Assembly: GCF_021698975.1 (NCBI RefSeq)
Contig: NZ_SSXA01000038.1
Location: forward strand, 1-36,984
Reading direction: 5' to 3'
From: Blastococcus sp. KM273128
GTDB lineage: Bacteria; Actinomycetota; Actinomycetes; Mycobacteriales; Geodermatophilaceae
Length of the DNA: 36,984 bases
The notes below the pieces were generated by a model. It made no database searches. It saw nothing but the letters and a program-made list of their open reading frames with translations, and was not told where the DNA came from. Numbering within the stretch: the first letter of the stretch is position 1; each line of letters opens with the position of its first letter. The position numbers and the translations under genes are program-made. Below, one piece after another: positions 7,089-14,768 of the stretch.

Positions 7089-7601
7089 TCAGAACGGGAG
7101 TTTGCGCGAACTATGCTGCTCAGGGGAGAGCGGCATAATCATGTCGGGGATGACCACGTGCAGCCGCGAGCCGTCGGGCATCATCGCGTCCACGAACGGG
7201 GTCGACATGTCGATGCGTCGACCCGAGGTGCGCAGCATCCGCTCCACCAGGTCGGCCAGCTCACCCGGCGCCAGGATCGTCGTGGTCAGCTCGCTCCGGC
7301 CTCGGCGGGCGACGAACACCCGGCCGGGCTCGTTGACCCAGATCTCCTCGACCTCGGGGTCGTCCAGGTAGCGCTGCAGCGGCCCGAACCCGGCCACCCG
7401 GTCCAGCACGTCGCGCACCACGGACTCGACGTCGCCGATCGGCGGCAGCGCGGAGGTCAGCGACCGCTCGGAGTAGTCGGCGACGACGTCGCGCACCAGC
7501 AGCCGCACCGGGCCCGGGTCGGTGAACGGGTCCAGCCCACGCCGGCGGATCAGCTCGCGGACCTCACCGTCCACGACGTCCAGAGCAGTCGGCACGCCCA
7601 T
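7089..7601 (-). pseudogene. tadA: tadA/cpaF secretion ATPase, 5' part only, cut by the element
   Basis: Residues 1-153 match the N-terminal domain of TadA/CpaF ATPases that power Flp/tad pilus assembly: RLLVRDVVADYSE, FGPLQRYLDDPEVEEIWVNE, VFVARRGRSELTTTIL, STPFVDAMMPDGSRLHVVIP. After IPD the frame turns into an unrelated tail (MIMPLSPEQHSSRKLPF) and stops at 7089. The Walker A, Asp-box and Walker B regions, which should follow over another 250 or so residues, are missing. The start at 7601 has GGGGG upstream and is less certain. The protein cannot be an active ATPase. The 3' half is expected beyond the left end of the element. Confidence 0.82.
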
Positions 7602-7633
7602 CCCCCGTCGAGCCGCGAGCAGTCGAATCGCAG

Positions 7634-7660
7634 CGGACTGTAAGGAAACGGATCAGTCCG
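7634..7660. promoter_or_regulatory. Inverted repeat CGGACTG-N13-CAGTCCG upstream of tadA
   Basis: Perfect 7-bp arms at 7634-7640 and 7654-7660. On the minus strand TACAGT overlaps the proximal arm and could be the tadA -10 element. An operator is possible but no regulator is suggested by the neighbours. The arms share the AGTCCG core with repeats at the element end. Confidence 0.3.
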
Positions 7661-7761
7661 ATGGGGTGACGTCAGGCGATCTGTGGACAGACCCCGGCCC
7701 GATCGGGGCCAGGAACACCCAGCCGGGTGACAGTGCGGGCGGTCGAGGTGCGCCGGACGCG

Positions 7762-8267
7762 TCAGCCGGCGCGACGCACGGCCAGCTGCGGCGGTGCGGC
7801 CAGCGACTGCGCCACCACGCAGTACCGCTCGGTGAGCTGGGCGAGCTTCGCCAGCGTCGCGTCGTCGGCGTCGGTGTCCAGCTCGGCGTCCACGGTGACC
7901 GGGCCGAGCCCGACCGGCACCTCCCGCGAGACGCCGAGCGTGCCGCGGGCGTCCATGGTGGCGCGCGCCGAGAGCGACGCCGACCGGATCTCCACGCCCA
8001 TCGCCGTCGCCACGCTGCGCATCGTCACGCCGGTGCAGGCCAGCAGCGCCTGCAGCAGCATGTCGCCCGAGCAGGCGTCCGAGCCGTCCCCACCGGTGGC
8101 CGGGTGCAGGCCGGCGCGGGCCGGCCCCGACCAGGTCTGCACCGTGCAGTGATCCCCGGGTCGGCGAACTCGGCGCTCGCCTCCATCTGCGCGCACGCCG
8201 ACGGCGGGTCGTCGCGGTAGCGCTGCTTGAGCGGTGCCTGCAGTTCACGCAGTCGCGCGGCGTCCAT
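7762..8267 (-). pseudogene. OsmC-like protein gene with a one-base frameshift
   Basis: Translation from the ATG at 8265-8267 (ribosome site GGGAGGT) gives MDAARLRELQAPLKQRYRDD, continuing to EFADPGI; the rest of the protein continues in a different frame as CTVQTWSGPARAGLHPATGG, then DACSGDMLLQALLACTGVTM and ends at 7762. The span is 506 nt, one short of a multiple of three. Restoring one base near 8148-8152 would join the halves as ITCTVQTW. OsmC proteins are thiol peroxidases; the two cysteines (in ACSGD and LLACTG) are both present. Either the gene is recently inactivated or the base is a sequencing error. Confidence 0.8.
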
Positions 8268-8387
8268 CCGACCTCCCGGGACGTGGCCGACCCCGGCGGG
8301 TGGCGTCCCCATCGTCAGGGCTGCCGAGGCGCTCCGCCAGACCTCGAGGGGACCCGCTTCGGACGGCGCACCTGCGGTGCTCCGGGA

Positions 8388-8393
8388 TAGCGT
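8388..8393 (+). promoter_or_regulatory. -10 element TAGCGT, leaderless start of the DUF853 gene
   Basis: TAGCGT ends 7 nt before the GTG at 8401 and there is no ribosome site, so transcription probably starts at or beside the start codon. The same arrangement recurs at four other genes in the window. Confidence 0.55.
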
Positions 8394-8400
8394 GCGCGCC

Positions 8401-9990
8401 GTGAGCGAGGACGACGCAGCCCCCGTGACCACCACCGACGACGCGGCCGGGAGGATCGCGGCCGGGTACGCCACCGCCGGGCCCGCGGTGGAGCTCGGTG
8501 CGGTGATGCACGACGGCCGGCCGCACCCCGGGGCGGCCGTGCGGGTGCCCCTCGCCATGCTCAACCGGCACGGGCTGATCGCCGGCGCGACGGGCACCGG
8601 CAAGACCAAGACGCTGCAACTGCTGGCCGAGCAGCTCTCCGCGGCCGGCGTGCCCGTCGTGGTCGCCGACATCAAGGGTGACCTCAGCGGCCTCGCCCGG
8701 GCTGGCACGCCCGGCGACCGGATCACCCAGCGCGCCGCCCAGACCGGTGACCAGTGGCAGCCCACGGCCTACCCGGTGGAGTTCCTCGCGCTCGGCGGGC
8801 TCGGCACGGGTGTGCCGGTGCGCTGCACGCTCACCGACTTCGGGCCCCTGCTGCTGTCGAAGGTCCTGGACCTCAACGCCACCCAGGAGAGCTCGCTCGG
8901 GCTCATCTACCACTACGCCGACGGCGCGGGCCTCCCGCTGCTCGACCTCCAGGACCTGCGCGCGGTCGTCCAGTGGCTGCTGTCGGACGAGGGCAAGCCG
9001 GAGCTGAAGAACCTCGGTGGGCTCTCCACCGCGACGGCCGGGGTCATCCTGCGCAAGCTGATCGCCCTGGCCGAGCTGGGCGGGGACGTCTTCTTCGGCG
9101 AGCCTGAATTCGATCCCGCCGACCTGATGCGCACCGCCGAGGACGGCCGCGGGGTCGTCACCGCCGTCGAGCTCGCCGCCGTGCAGGACCGGCCGGCGCT
9201 GTTCTCCACCTTCCTCATGTGGCTGCTCGCCGAGCTGTTCGAGGAGCTGCCCGAGGTCGGCGACGTCGACAAGCCGAAGCTGGTCTTCTTCTTCGACGAG
9301 GCGCACCTGCTGTTCAGCAACGCGAGCAAGGCGTTCCTGGAGTCGGTCACGCAGACCGTGCGGCTGATCCGCTCGAAGGGTGTCGGGATCTTCTTCGTCA
9401 CGCAGAACCCGACCGACGTGCCCAGCGCCGTCCTCGGCCAGCTCGGCAACCGGGTGCAGCACGCGCTGCGGACCTTCACCCCCGAGGACGCGACGGCGCT
9501 GCGGAAGACGGTCTCCACCTTCCCGAGGACGGCGGACTACGACCTCGAGGAGCTGCTCACCGGCCTCGGGATCGGCGAGGCGGCGGTGACCGTGCTGTCC
9601 GACCGCGGCACCCCCACGCCGGTCGCCTGGACGATGCTCCGGGCCCCGCGCTCGCTCATGGCGCCGATCGAGCCGGCCGCGATGGCGGAGGCGGTCCGAA
9701 GCTCACCGTTGCAGGCCAAGTACGGGCAGCCGGTCGACCGCGACTCCGCCTACGAGCGCCTCGCCGCCCGGGTCTCCCCGTCCCGGCCCACCCCTGACGC
9801 CGAGCTCCCCGAGAACGCGGAGCGGTCGACGCCGCGCCGACGAGCGGCCCCGGCGCCCCCGTCGGAGGAGGGCGGGCTCAGCCGGGTGCTGGAGTCGCCG
9901 GTCTTCCGATCGTTCGCCCGGTCGGCGGCCTCCGCGCTCGGCCGGGAGCTCACCCGCGGGCTGTTCGGCACCCGGCGGCGCCGTCGCTGA
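8401..9990 (+). CDS. HerA-like DUF853 ATPase
   Basis: The 529-aa protein belongs to the DUF853 branch of the HerA/FtsK ATPases. Walker A is GATGTGKT (62-69), a conserved VVVADIKGDLSGL follows (87-99), and Walker B is KLVFFFDEAHLL (293-304). VGIFFVTQNPTDVP is the sensor region typical of this family, and the C-terminus has an Arg-rich tail after a Pro-rich linker. The cellular role is not established; members are soluble and their genes are usually alone, as here. The GTG start is set by the leaderless -10 element. Divergent from the OsmC-like gene. Confidence 0.9.
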   Translation: MSEDDAAPVTTTDDAAGRIAAGYATAGPAVELGAVMHDGRPHPGAAVRVPLAMLNRHGLIAGATGTGKTKTLQLLAEQLSAAGVPVVVADIKGDLSGLARAGTPGDRITQRAAQTGDQWQPTAYPVEFLALGGLGTGVPVRCTLTDFGPLLLSKVLDLNATQESSLGLIYHYADGAGLPLLDLQDLRAVVQWLLSDEGKPELKNLGGLSTATAGVILRKLIALAELGGDVFFGEPEFDPADLMRTAEDGRGVVTAVELAAVQDRPALFSTFLMWLLAELFEELPEVGDVDKPKLVFFFDEAHLLFSNASKAFLESVTQTVRLIRSKGVGIFFVTQNPTDVPSAVLGQLGNRVQHALRTFTPEDATALRKTVSTFPRTADYDLEELLTGLGIGEAAVTVLSDRGTPTPVAWTMLRAPRSLMAPIEPAAMAEAVRSSPLQAKYGQPVDRDSAYERLAARVSPSRPTPDAELPENAERSTPRRRAAPAPPSEEGGLSRVLESPVFRSFARSAASALGRELTRGLFGTRRRRR

Positions 9991-10098
9991 CCGGACGCCC
10001 CCGGCGGCGGCCCGGGATGCCGTCGGTGCGGCAGATCATCACGGGATCACCGCACGGCCGCAGTCAGATCGTCATATGGCTCCGGCACGCTCTCGCGC

Positions 10099-10311
10099 AT
10101 GACGGCGACACTCCACGCGACGAGCTCCTACGCCGCCTCGGCGGCCCACCTCCCCGGTGCCAGGCCCCTCACCCATGCCGTCGCGCGGCCGGTCGTCGAC
10201 GGTCTCGACCAGTCGCTGTGCGGCGTCCTGGTGAGCGTCCGGTCCCAGGAGGACTGGGTCACCGTGCCCGGTTCCAGTCGGTGCGAGGAGTGCACGCGCA
10301 TCGCCGGGTGA
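10099..10311 (+). CDS. Small hypothetical protein with three cysteines
   Basis: A 70-aa frame with strong G/C preference at third positions throughout. Cys 41 and a closing C-E-E-C pair (residues 62-65) could form a small metal site. No clear ribosome site precedes the ATG. No family recognised. A GACGCCG/CGGCGTC hairpin (10331-10347) follows its stop and may end the transcript, which supports it being a real transcription unit. Confidence 0.5.
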   Translation: MTATLHATSSYAASAAHLPGARPLTHAVARPVVDGLDQSLCGVLVSVRSQEDWVTVPGSSRCEECTRIAG

Positions 10312-10330
10312 TGCCCGCGGGCCCCGAGCT

Positions 10331-10347
10331 GACGCCGTCCCGGCGTC
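10331..10347 (+). terminator. Short hairpin after the 70-aa gene
   Basis: Arms GACGCCG (10331-10337) and CGGCGTC (10341-10347) with a 3-nt loop, 20 nt after the stop codon. No U-tract follows, as is common in actinobacteria. Confidence 0.35.
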
Positions 10348-10469
10348 GACACCCCCTCCGGCGGGACCGCCGATGCCCAGTCGTGACCTGACGGGAACGC
10401 ACAGGTCATGGACGTCGGGCACCGTCCCTGCCATGGTTCGGCACCACGCCGACCGGAACGGGGAGACGC

Positions 10470-10952
10470 ATGACGGTCCCACTGGACGAGCAAACCGCCC
10501 GCAAGTGGCTGGCGGTCGCGATCGAGGAGGCCCGGACCGGGCTGGCCGAGGGGGGCATCCCGATCGGCGGTGCGCTGATCGGGCCGGACGGCACGGTTCT
10601 CGGCCGCGGGCACAACCGCCGGGTGCAGGACGACGACCCCTCCGTGCACGGGGAGACCGACGCCTTCCGCAACGCCGGGCGCCAGGCGACCTACCGCGGC
10701 ACGACGATGGTCACCACCCTCTCCCCCTGCTGGTACTGCAGCGGGCTGGTGCGCCAGTTCGGCATCTCCCGCCTCGTCGTGGGTGAGTCCCGCACCTTCA
10801 CCGGCGGCCACGACTGGCTGGCCGAGCACGGCGTCGAGGTGCTGGTCCTCGACGACCCCGAGTGCGTGCAGATGATGACGGAGTTCATCGCCGCGCACCC
10901 GCGCCTGTGGAACGAGGACATCGGCGAGGACGAGCAGGAGGCCGGCAGATGA
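10470..10952 (+). CDS. Cytosine deaminase of the yeast Fcy1 type
   Basis: The 160-aa protein has the zinc-dependent deaminase motifs H-G-E (H60, E62) and PCWYC (C87, C90). Its C-terminus, LVLDDPECVQMMTEFIAAHP followed by WNEDIGE, closely follows the ending of yeast cytosine deaminase rather than tRNA-adenosine or guanine deaminases. The reaction would be cytosine to uracil plus ammonia. The stop overlaps the ATG of an NCS1 permease gene (ATGA), so uptake and deamination are made together; this supports a cytosine-like substrate. Bacteria more often use the unrelated amidohydrolase CodA with CodB. Confidence 0.82.
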   Translation: MTVPLDEQTARKWLAVAIEEARTGLAEGGIPIGGALIGPDGTVLGRGHNRRVQDDDPSVHGETDAFRNAGRQATYRGTTMVTTLSPCWYCSGLVRQFGISRLVVGESRTFTGGHDWLAEHGVEVLVLDDPECVQMMTEFIAAHPRLWNEDIGEDEQEAGR

Positions 10953-12274
10953 GCAGCAGCACCAGCAGTCGGGACGACGTCGCGCCGGTGGCCGGCGAGA
11001 TCGATCCCGACTACCCCATCGACCCGGTCCCCCGGCACGCCCGCAAGTCGCTGTTCTCCCTGGCGGTCGTGCTGCTGGGCTTCACGTTCTTCACGCCGAC
11101 GATGCTCGCCGGCGCCCAGATCGGGGCCGCCTTCGAGGTCGGCACGCTGATCTGGGTGCTCCTGCTCGGCAGCGCCGTCCTCGGCGTGTACGTCGCCGCC
11201 ATCGGTGGCATCGGCGCGCGCACCGGGCTGACCACGGTGATGATGTGCCGCTACTCGCTCGGCACCACGGGCGCCAAGCTCGCCTCGCTGCTGCTCGGCG
11301 GCACGCAGGTCGGCTGGTACGGGGTCACGGTCGCGACGCTGGCCGGGCTCACCGCGAGCGCGCTGGACTGGTCGGGCCGGGGCACCGAGATCGCGCTCAT
11401 GGTGGCCGGCGGCGCGATCATGGGCGTCACCGCCTACTACGGCTACAAGGGCATGTACGCCCTGTCGGTCGTCTCCGTCCCGCTGCTGCTGGTCCTGGCC
11501 GGGTGGGTGACCTGGCGGTCGCTGGAGGAGGTCGGCGGGTGGAGCGGCCTGACCGCCGTCGAGCCCACGTCGACCATGACGATCGCCGCCGCGGTCACCA
11601 TCGTCGTCGGCACCTTCGCCTCCGGTGGCACCCAGGCCCCGAACTGGACCCGGTTCGCCAAGACGCCGTCGGCCGGCTTCTGGGCCTGCGTCGTCGCCTT
11701 CCTCATCGGCGAGCTGCTCATGCTCGGGTTCGGCGCGGTCGGCGCGATCTCCTTCGGCGAGGGCGACTTCGTGCTCGTCCTCTACCAGCTGGGGCTGGTC
11801 GGCTGGGGTCTGGTGTTCCTGGTCGCCAACCTGTGGACCACCAACGACAACACCGCCTACAACTTCGGCGTCGCGGGCGCGGAGATCGCCAACTCGCGGT
11901 CGAAGAAGCCGTTCGTCATCGGCGGCGTCGTCCTAGGCACGCTGCTGGCGATCACCGGCATCTACGACAACCTCATCGAGTACCTGGTCTGGCTGGGCAT
12001 CCTCATCCCGCCGCTGGGCGGCGTCGTCATCGGCGACTTCCTCGCCCGGTGGCGGGGCGGCATGCCGGGCGCCTCGACGCTGCCCGCCGTCGAGTGGCGC
12101 AACCTCGCCGCCTACGTCGTCGCCGCGTTCGCCGCCTGGTGGAGCAACGAGCAGGGCTGGTTCATCCCGCCGGTCGTCGGCGTCGTCGTCGCGGTGGCGG
12201 CGGTCCTCGCCGTCCAGCAGGGACGGCGCCCCGCGCCGGCCGCGACCGGGGACGGCCTCAGCACCCCGCGGTGA
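10949..12274 (+). CDS. codB: NCS1-family cytosine/purine permease
   Basis: A 441-aa membrane protein with about twelve hydrophobic segments. The first segments read SLFSLAVVLLGFTFFTPTML and GTLIWVLLLGSAVLGVYVAA; VGWYGVT and TNDNTAYNFGVAG match NCS1 substrate-site regions (Trp and Asn/Asp side chains of CodB/Mhp1-type carriers). The family moves nucleobases with Na+ or H+. Its start overlaps the stop of the cytosine deaminase gene by 4 nt, strong evidence of a joint function in cytosine salvage. It converges with the GtrA gene with a 17-nt overlap of the ends. Confidence 0.88.
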   Translation: MSSSTSSRDDVAPVAGEIDPDYPIDPVPRHARKSLFSLAVVLLGFTFFTPTMLAGAQIGAAFEVGTLIWVLLLGSAVLGVYVAAIGGIGARTGLTTVMMCRYSLGTTGAKLASLLLGGTQVGWYGVTVATLAGLTASALDWSGRGTEIALMVAGGAIMGVTAYYGYKGMYALSVVSVPLLLVLAGWVTWRSLEEVGGWSGLTAVEPTSTMTIAAAVTIVVGTFASGGTQAPNWTRFAKTPSAGFWACVVAFLIGELLMLGFGAVGAISFGEGDFVLVLYQLGLVGWGLVFLVANLWTTNDNTAYNFGVAGAEIANSRSKKPFVIGGVVLGTLLAITGIYDNLIEYLVWLGILIPPLGGVVIGDFLARWRGGMPGASTLPAVEWRNLAAYVVAAFAAWWSNEQGWFIPPVVGVVVAVAAVLAVQQGRRPAPAATGDGLSTPR

Positions 12275-12755
12275 CGGCTCCGCCGCCGACCGCCCACCGC
12301 AGCCCCACGAACCGGGCGGCCCCCACGGCGGCGGTCACCGTCCACACCACCGCCACCGCCCCCAGCGGGCCGGCCGAGGCGGTCCACGGGTCGGACGCGG
12401 CCAGCGCCAGGCTCGTGGCCGCCAGCCCGGCCAGCGCCAGCCCGCCGCCGGCCCACTGGGCCGTCGCCCAGCCGGCGCGGTCGGTGGCGCGGAAGGTCAG
12501 CCGGCGGTGCAGCTCGTTGGCGACGGCGGTCGAGACGAGGACGCCCCCGAGGTTGGCCGCCTGGTCGCCCAGGCCGGCCAGGAGCAGGAACAGCCCCAGG
12601 TAGACCAGGTTGGACGAGCCACCGACGACCACGAACCGGGCGAACTGCGCCGGCGTCCGGTCGCTCCGCAGCCACGCCGCCACCGGCACGGGCCGGACCT
12701 CGATGCCGATGCCCGCCGGGACGACGGAGGGGCGCTCGAGGACCGCTGCTGCCAT
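12258..12755 (-). CDS. GtrA-family membrane protein
   Basis: The 165-aa protein opens with a soluble stretch and then FARFVVVGGSSNLVYLGLFL, the hallmark of GtrA proteins, followed by three further hydrophobic segments (ANLGGVLVSTAVANELHRRL is the second, with the typical N-E-x-x-R-R-x-T-F box). GtrA proteins are thought to flip polyprenyl-linked sugars for cell-envelope glycosylation. The start at 12753-12755 is the conventional length; a GTG-less longer frame to 12791 is possible. The 3' end overlaps the permease gene end by 17 nt, so there is no room for a terminator between them. Confidence 0.85.
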   Translation of the reverse strand: MAAAVLERPSVVPAGIGIEVRPVPVAAWLRSDRTPAQFARFVVVGGSSNLVYLGLFLLLAGLGDQAANLGGVLVSTAVANELHRRLTFRATDRAGWATAQWAGGGLALAGLAATSLALAASDPWTASAGPLGAVAVVWTVTAAVGAARFVGLRWAVGGGAVTAGC

Positions 12756-12815
12756 GCCCCGAGCATTCGCGACCAGGCCCTCCCGGCACATCGGGGAAGA
12801 CCCCGATCTCGACCC

Positions 12816-14546
12816 TCAGCAGCCCCGGACCGCGTAGTCGCGCAGCGGGGGCCAGGACGAAGGGGGCGTCGTCGTCCAGTCGAATACCGAGACGCCCACC
12901 GCCCCCTGGTCGGCCGCCGCCCGGGCCATCGCGGCGTAGTCGGCGGCCCCGATCTCCAGGCCGTACCCGCCGATGATCGAGACCGCGGCGCACGGCTCCC
13001 CGAGGTTGCTGCGCACCCTGGCGATGTTCTCGCTGGTGTACCGGTAGGCGTCCCGCCAGCCCGACGCCGCCGTCCGGTTGCTCCAGTACGCCATGGGCAT
13101 CCAGACCTGGTAATACGGCGCCAGCTCACGCCACGGGAACCGCGGCCAGTAGGCGGTGTTGAGCACGTCGGTGACCACCGGCGGCAGCACGATCGCCCCG
13201 AGCGTCACACCGGGCGTCTCGGCGTAGAGCCGCCTGGACAGCTCGACCAGCCGTGCGTTGCGCGTGTCGACGTCCGCGACCGTGAGGTCCTCGATGTCGA
13301 CGGCGACCGCGTCGAAGGCCTGCCCCGACGCGCGGAAGGCGACCATGGCCCGCAGCCGGCGCAGGTCCGCCTCGACGTCGGTCAGGTGGGGCAGGTACCA
13401 GCCGACCACCTGCACGCCGCGCGCGTGGGCGCGAGTGAGGAACTGGCCCAGCAGGTCCGGGCTGATCAGGTCCGGGTAGCGCGGGTCGTCGGCGGCTGCC
13501 TGCAGGTAGATGGTGTCCACTCCCGCGTCGGCCATGGCGTCCACCGCCGCCGGTGCGATCGGCGGGTTCTCCCCCGCGAACTCCCGGCTGAACCGGAAGC
13601 GGGTCACCCACGTCCCCGACCGGTCGTAGGGGTCGAGGAGGGCGACCCGCGTCGCGCCGGTGGCCGCGTCGAACCGGATGAAGCCGCCCTCGAAGTCGCT
13701 CTGCCGGCCTCCGGGAACGGCGTACTCGTCAGTGATCGGGTAGCCCAGCGGGCTGCGCTCCCAGCCGAGGGAGCCGTACCGGGCCCAGATCGCCCCGCGG
13801 ACCTCGTGCGCGCCGGTCCGCGGCGTGAAGTAGATGGTGCCGTGCTCGAAGTTGCCGTACCGGCCGATCCCGTCCGGGGTCCCGCGCTCGTCGGTGATGG
13901 GGTACCCGAGGGCGCTCCGCTCCCAGCCGAGCAACCCGTAGCGGGCCCAGATCGCCCCGCGGACCTCGTGCGCGCCCGTACGCGGCGTGAAGTAGATCGT
14001 GCCGCGCTCGAAGTTGCTGTAGCGGCCGATGCCGTCGGGGGTGCCTCGCTCGTCGGTGATCGGGTACCCGAGTGGGCTGGACTCCCGGCCCAGCGCGTTC
14101 CACGTCCCCCAGATCGCCCCACGCACCTCGTGCGCCCCCGTCGCCGGGGTGAAGCTGATCGACCCCCGCTGGAAGTCGTTGAACCGCCCCCGCCCGTCCG
14201 GCGTCCCCAGCTCATCGGTCAGCGGGAAGCCCAGAACGCTGCTCTCGCGGCCGAGGGCCTGCCACTTCCCGAGCACCGCGCCGTGCACCTCGTGCGCGCC
14301 GGTGGCCTGGGACCAGGAGATCGTCCCCCCGCCGTAGTCCTGGGCACGCCCTCCGGCGGCGGCGAACGGCGCGCCCACCGGTGCCCCCAGGAAGGACGTC
14401 GCCCCACCGAGCTCGCAGTAGTGGCGCTCGATCGGATCGGTCTGGGTGCACGTCGCCGCGGCCGCACCCGGGAGGAAGCTGCCACCGGCAGCCAGGAGGG
14501 CGACCAGCAGGGCCGTCAGCGGCCTCGACCCGGCACGGACCCACAT
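12816..14546 (-). CDS. Secreted LGFP-repeat protein with C-terminal glycosidase-like barrel
   Basis: 576 aa. A signal peptide (to about residue 31, GAAAATC) precedes five LGFP-type repeats that begin at residues 53, 105, 159, 213 and 267 (LGAP, LGFP, LGYP three times). LGFP modules in corynebacteria and relatives are held to bind the cell wall. From about residue 315 a TIM-barrel-like domain follows: AAVDAMADAGVDTIYLQ, GVQVVGWYLPHL, DAVAVDIEDL (candidate acidic residues), YYQVWMPMAYW and GAVGVSVFDWTT, resembling DUF4015-like glycoside-hydrolase folds. Start chosen behind GCAGGAGGG. The likely job is wall-bound polysaccharide or peptidoglycan turnover, inferred from domains. Confidence 0.85.
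   Translation of the reverse strand: MWVRAGSRPLTALLVALLAAGGSFLPGAAAATCTQTDPIERHYCELGGATSFLGAPVGAPFAAAGGRAQDYGGGTISWSQATGAHEVHGAVLGKWQALGRESSVLGFPLTDELGTPDGRGRFNDFQRGSISFTPATGAHEVRGAIWGTWNALGRESSPLGYPITDERGTPDGIGRYSNFERGTIYFTPRTGAHEVRGAIWARYGLLGWERSALGYPITDERGTPDGIGRYGNFEHGTIYFTPRTGAHEVRGAIWARYGSLGWERSPLGYPITDEYAVPGGRQSDFEGGFIRFDAATGATRVALLDPYDRSGTWVTRFRFSREFAGENPPIAPAAVDAMADAGVDTIYLQAAADDPRYPDLISPDLLGQFLTRAHARGVQVVGWYLPHLTDVEADLRRLRAMVAFRASGQAFDAVAVDIEDLTVADVDTRNARLVELSRRLYAETPGVTLGAIVLPPVVTDVLNTAYWPRFPWRELAPYYQVWMPMAYWSNRTAASGWRDAYRYTSENIARVRSNLGEPCAAVSIIGGYGLEIGAADYAAMARAAADQGAVGVSVFDWTTTPPSSWPPLRDYAVRGC
13638..14390 (-). repeat. Tandem 162-bp coding repeats (LGFP units)
   Basis: Five units of about 54 codons. 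The third and fourth (residues 159-212 and 213-266) differ at only about five residues, so the array probably expanded recently by duplication or is kept alike by gene conversion. Confidence 0.8.
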
Positions 14547-14768
14547 GGCGACCGCCCTCCTGCGGCGGTGGCCGGGCCGCGTCGGCCCGCTCCCCGCACC
14601 GCCGTTCCCGATGGTGCTCCGCGGTAGCGCCCCGCGGCAGGGTTCGTCGGCCCCCGGGACCGGTGCCGATCGACCCTCGTGCGCGCCCCCGACCCCTTGC
14701 GCGTGCGCGTCCCGTCCACCACAGTGCTGCGACCGCGAACCCAGCCGCCGAGCCTTACCGGAGCACGC

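Larger units (their letters stand above)
1..7140. mobile_element. Right-hand part of an integrated mobile element inserted in tadA
   Basis: This block holds typical element genes (ArdC antirestriction, AlpA/excisionase-type HTH protein, Xre/RES toxin-antitoxin, accessory proteins without recognisable housekeeping roles). It ends where a minus-strand tadA/cpaF coding frame loses its family resemblance, at about 7140-7145. Just inside the end are three 11-bp-phased GTCCGCA repeats. No integrase, relaxase, FtsK-type transfer protein or replication initiator is visible, so these must lie to the left or be absent. The left boundary is outside the window. That the block is integrated is inferred from the broken host gene and the gene content; the exact end is uncertain by some 10-20 bp. 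Confidence 0.72.

Noticed and set aside
7099..7112. Near-palindrome AGTTTGCGCGAACT close to the element junction as recombination core
   Set aside because: Two mismatched pairs break the symmetry and it lies about 30 bp inside the apparent junction; without the other end it cannot be judged.
6874..7160. tRNA gene at the element end
   Set aside because: No cloverleaf or TTC-type T-loop could be made; the disrupted tadA explains the insertion site.
13638..14390. Regular repeats considered as a CRISPR array
   Set aside because: The 162-bp units are in frame and encode LGFP modules; there are no short repeats with unique spacers anywhere in the window.
12507..14627. Long plus-strand open frame opposite the LGFP-repeat gene
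   Set aside because: The repetitive RAGPRREVD-type translation simply mirrors the LGFP repeats on the other strand; no ribosome site or domain.
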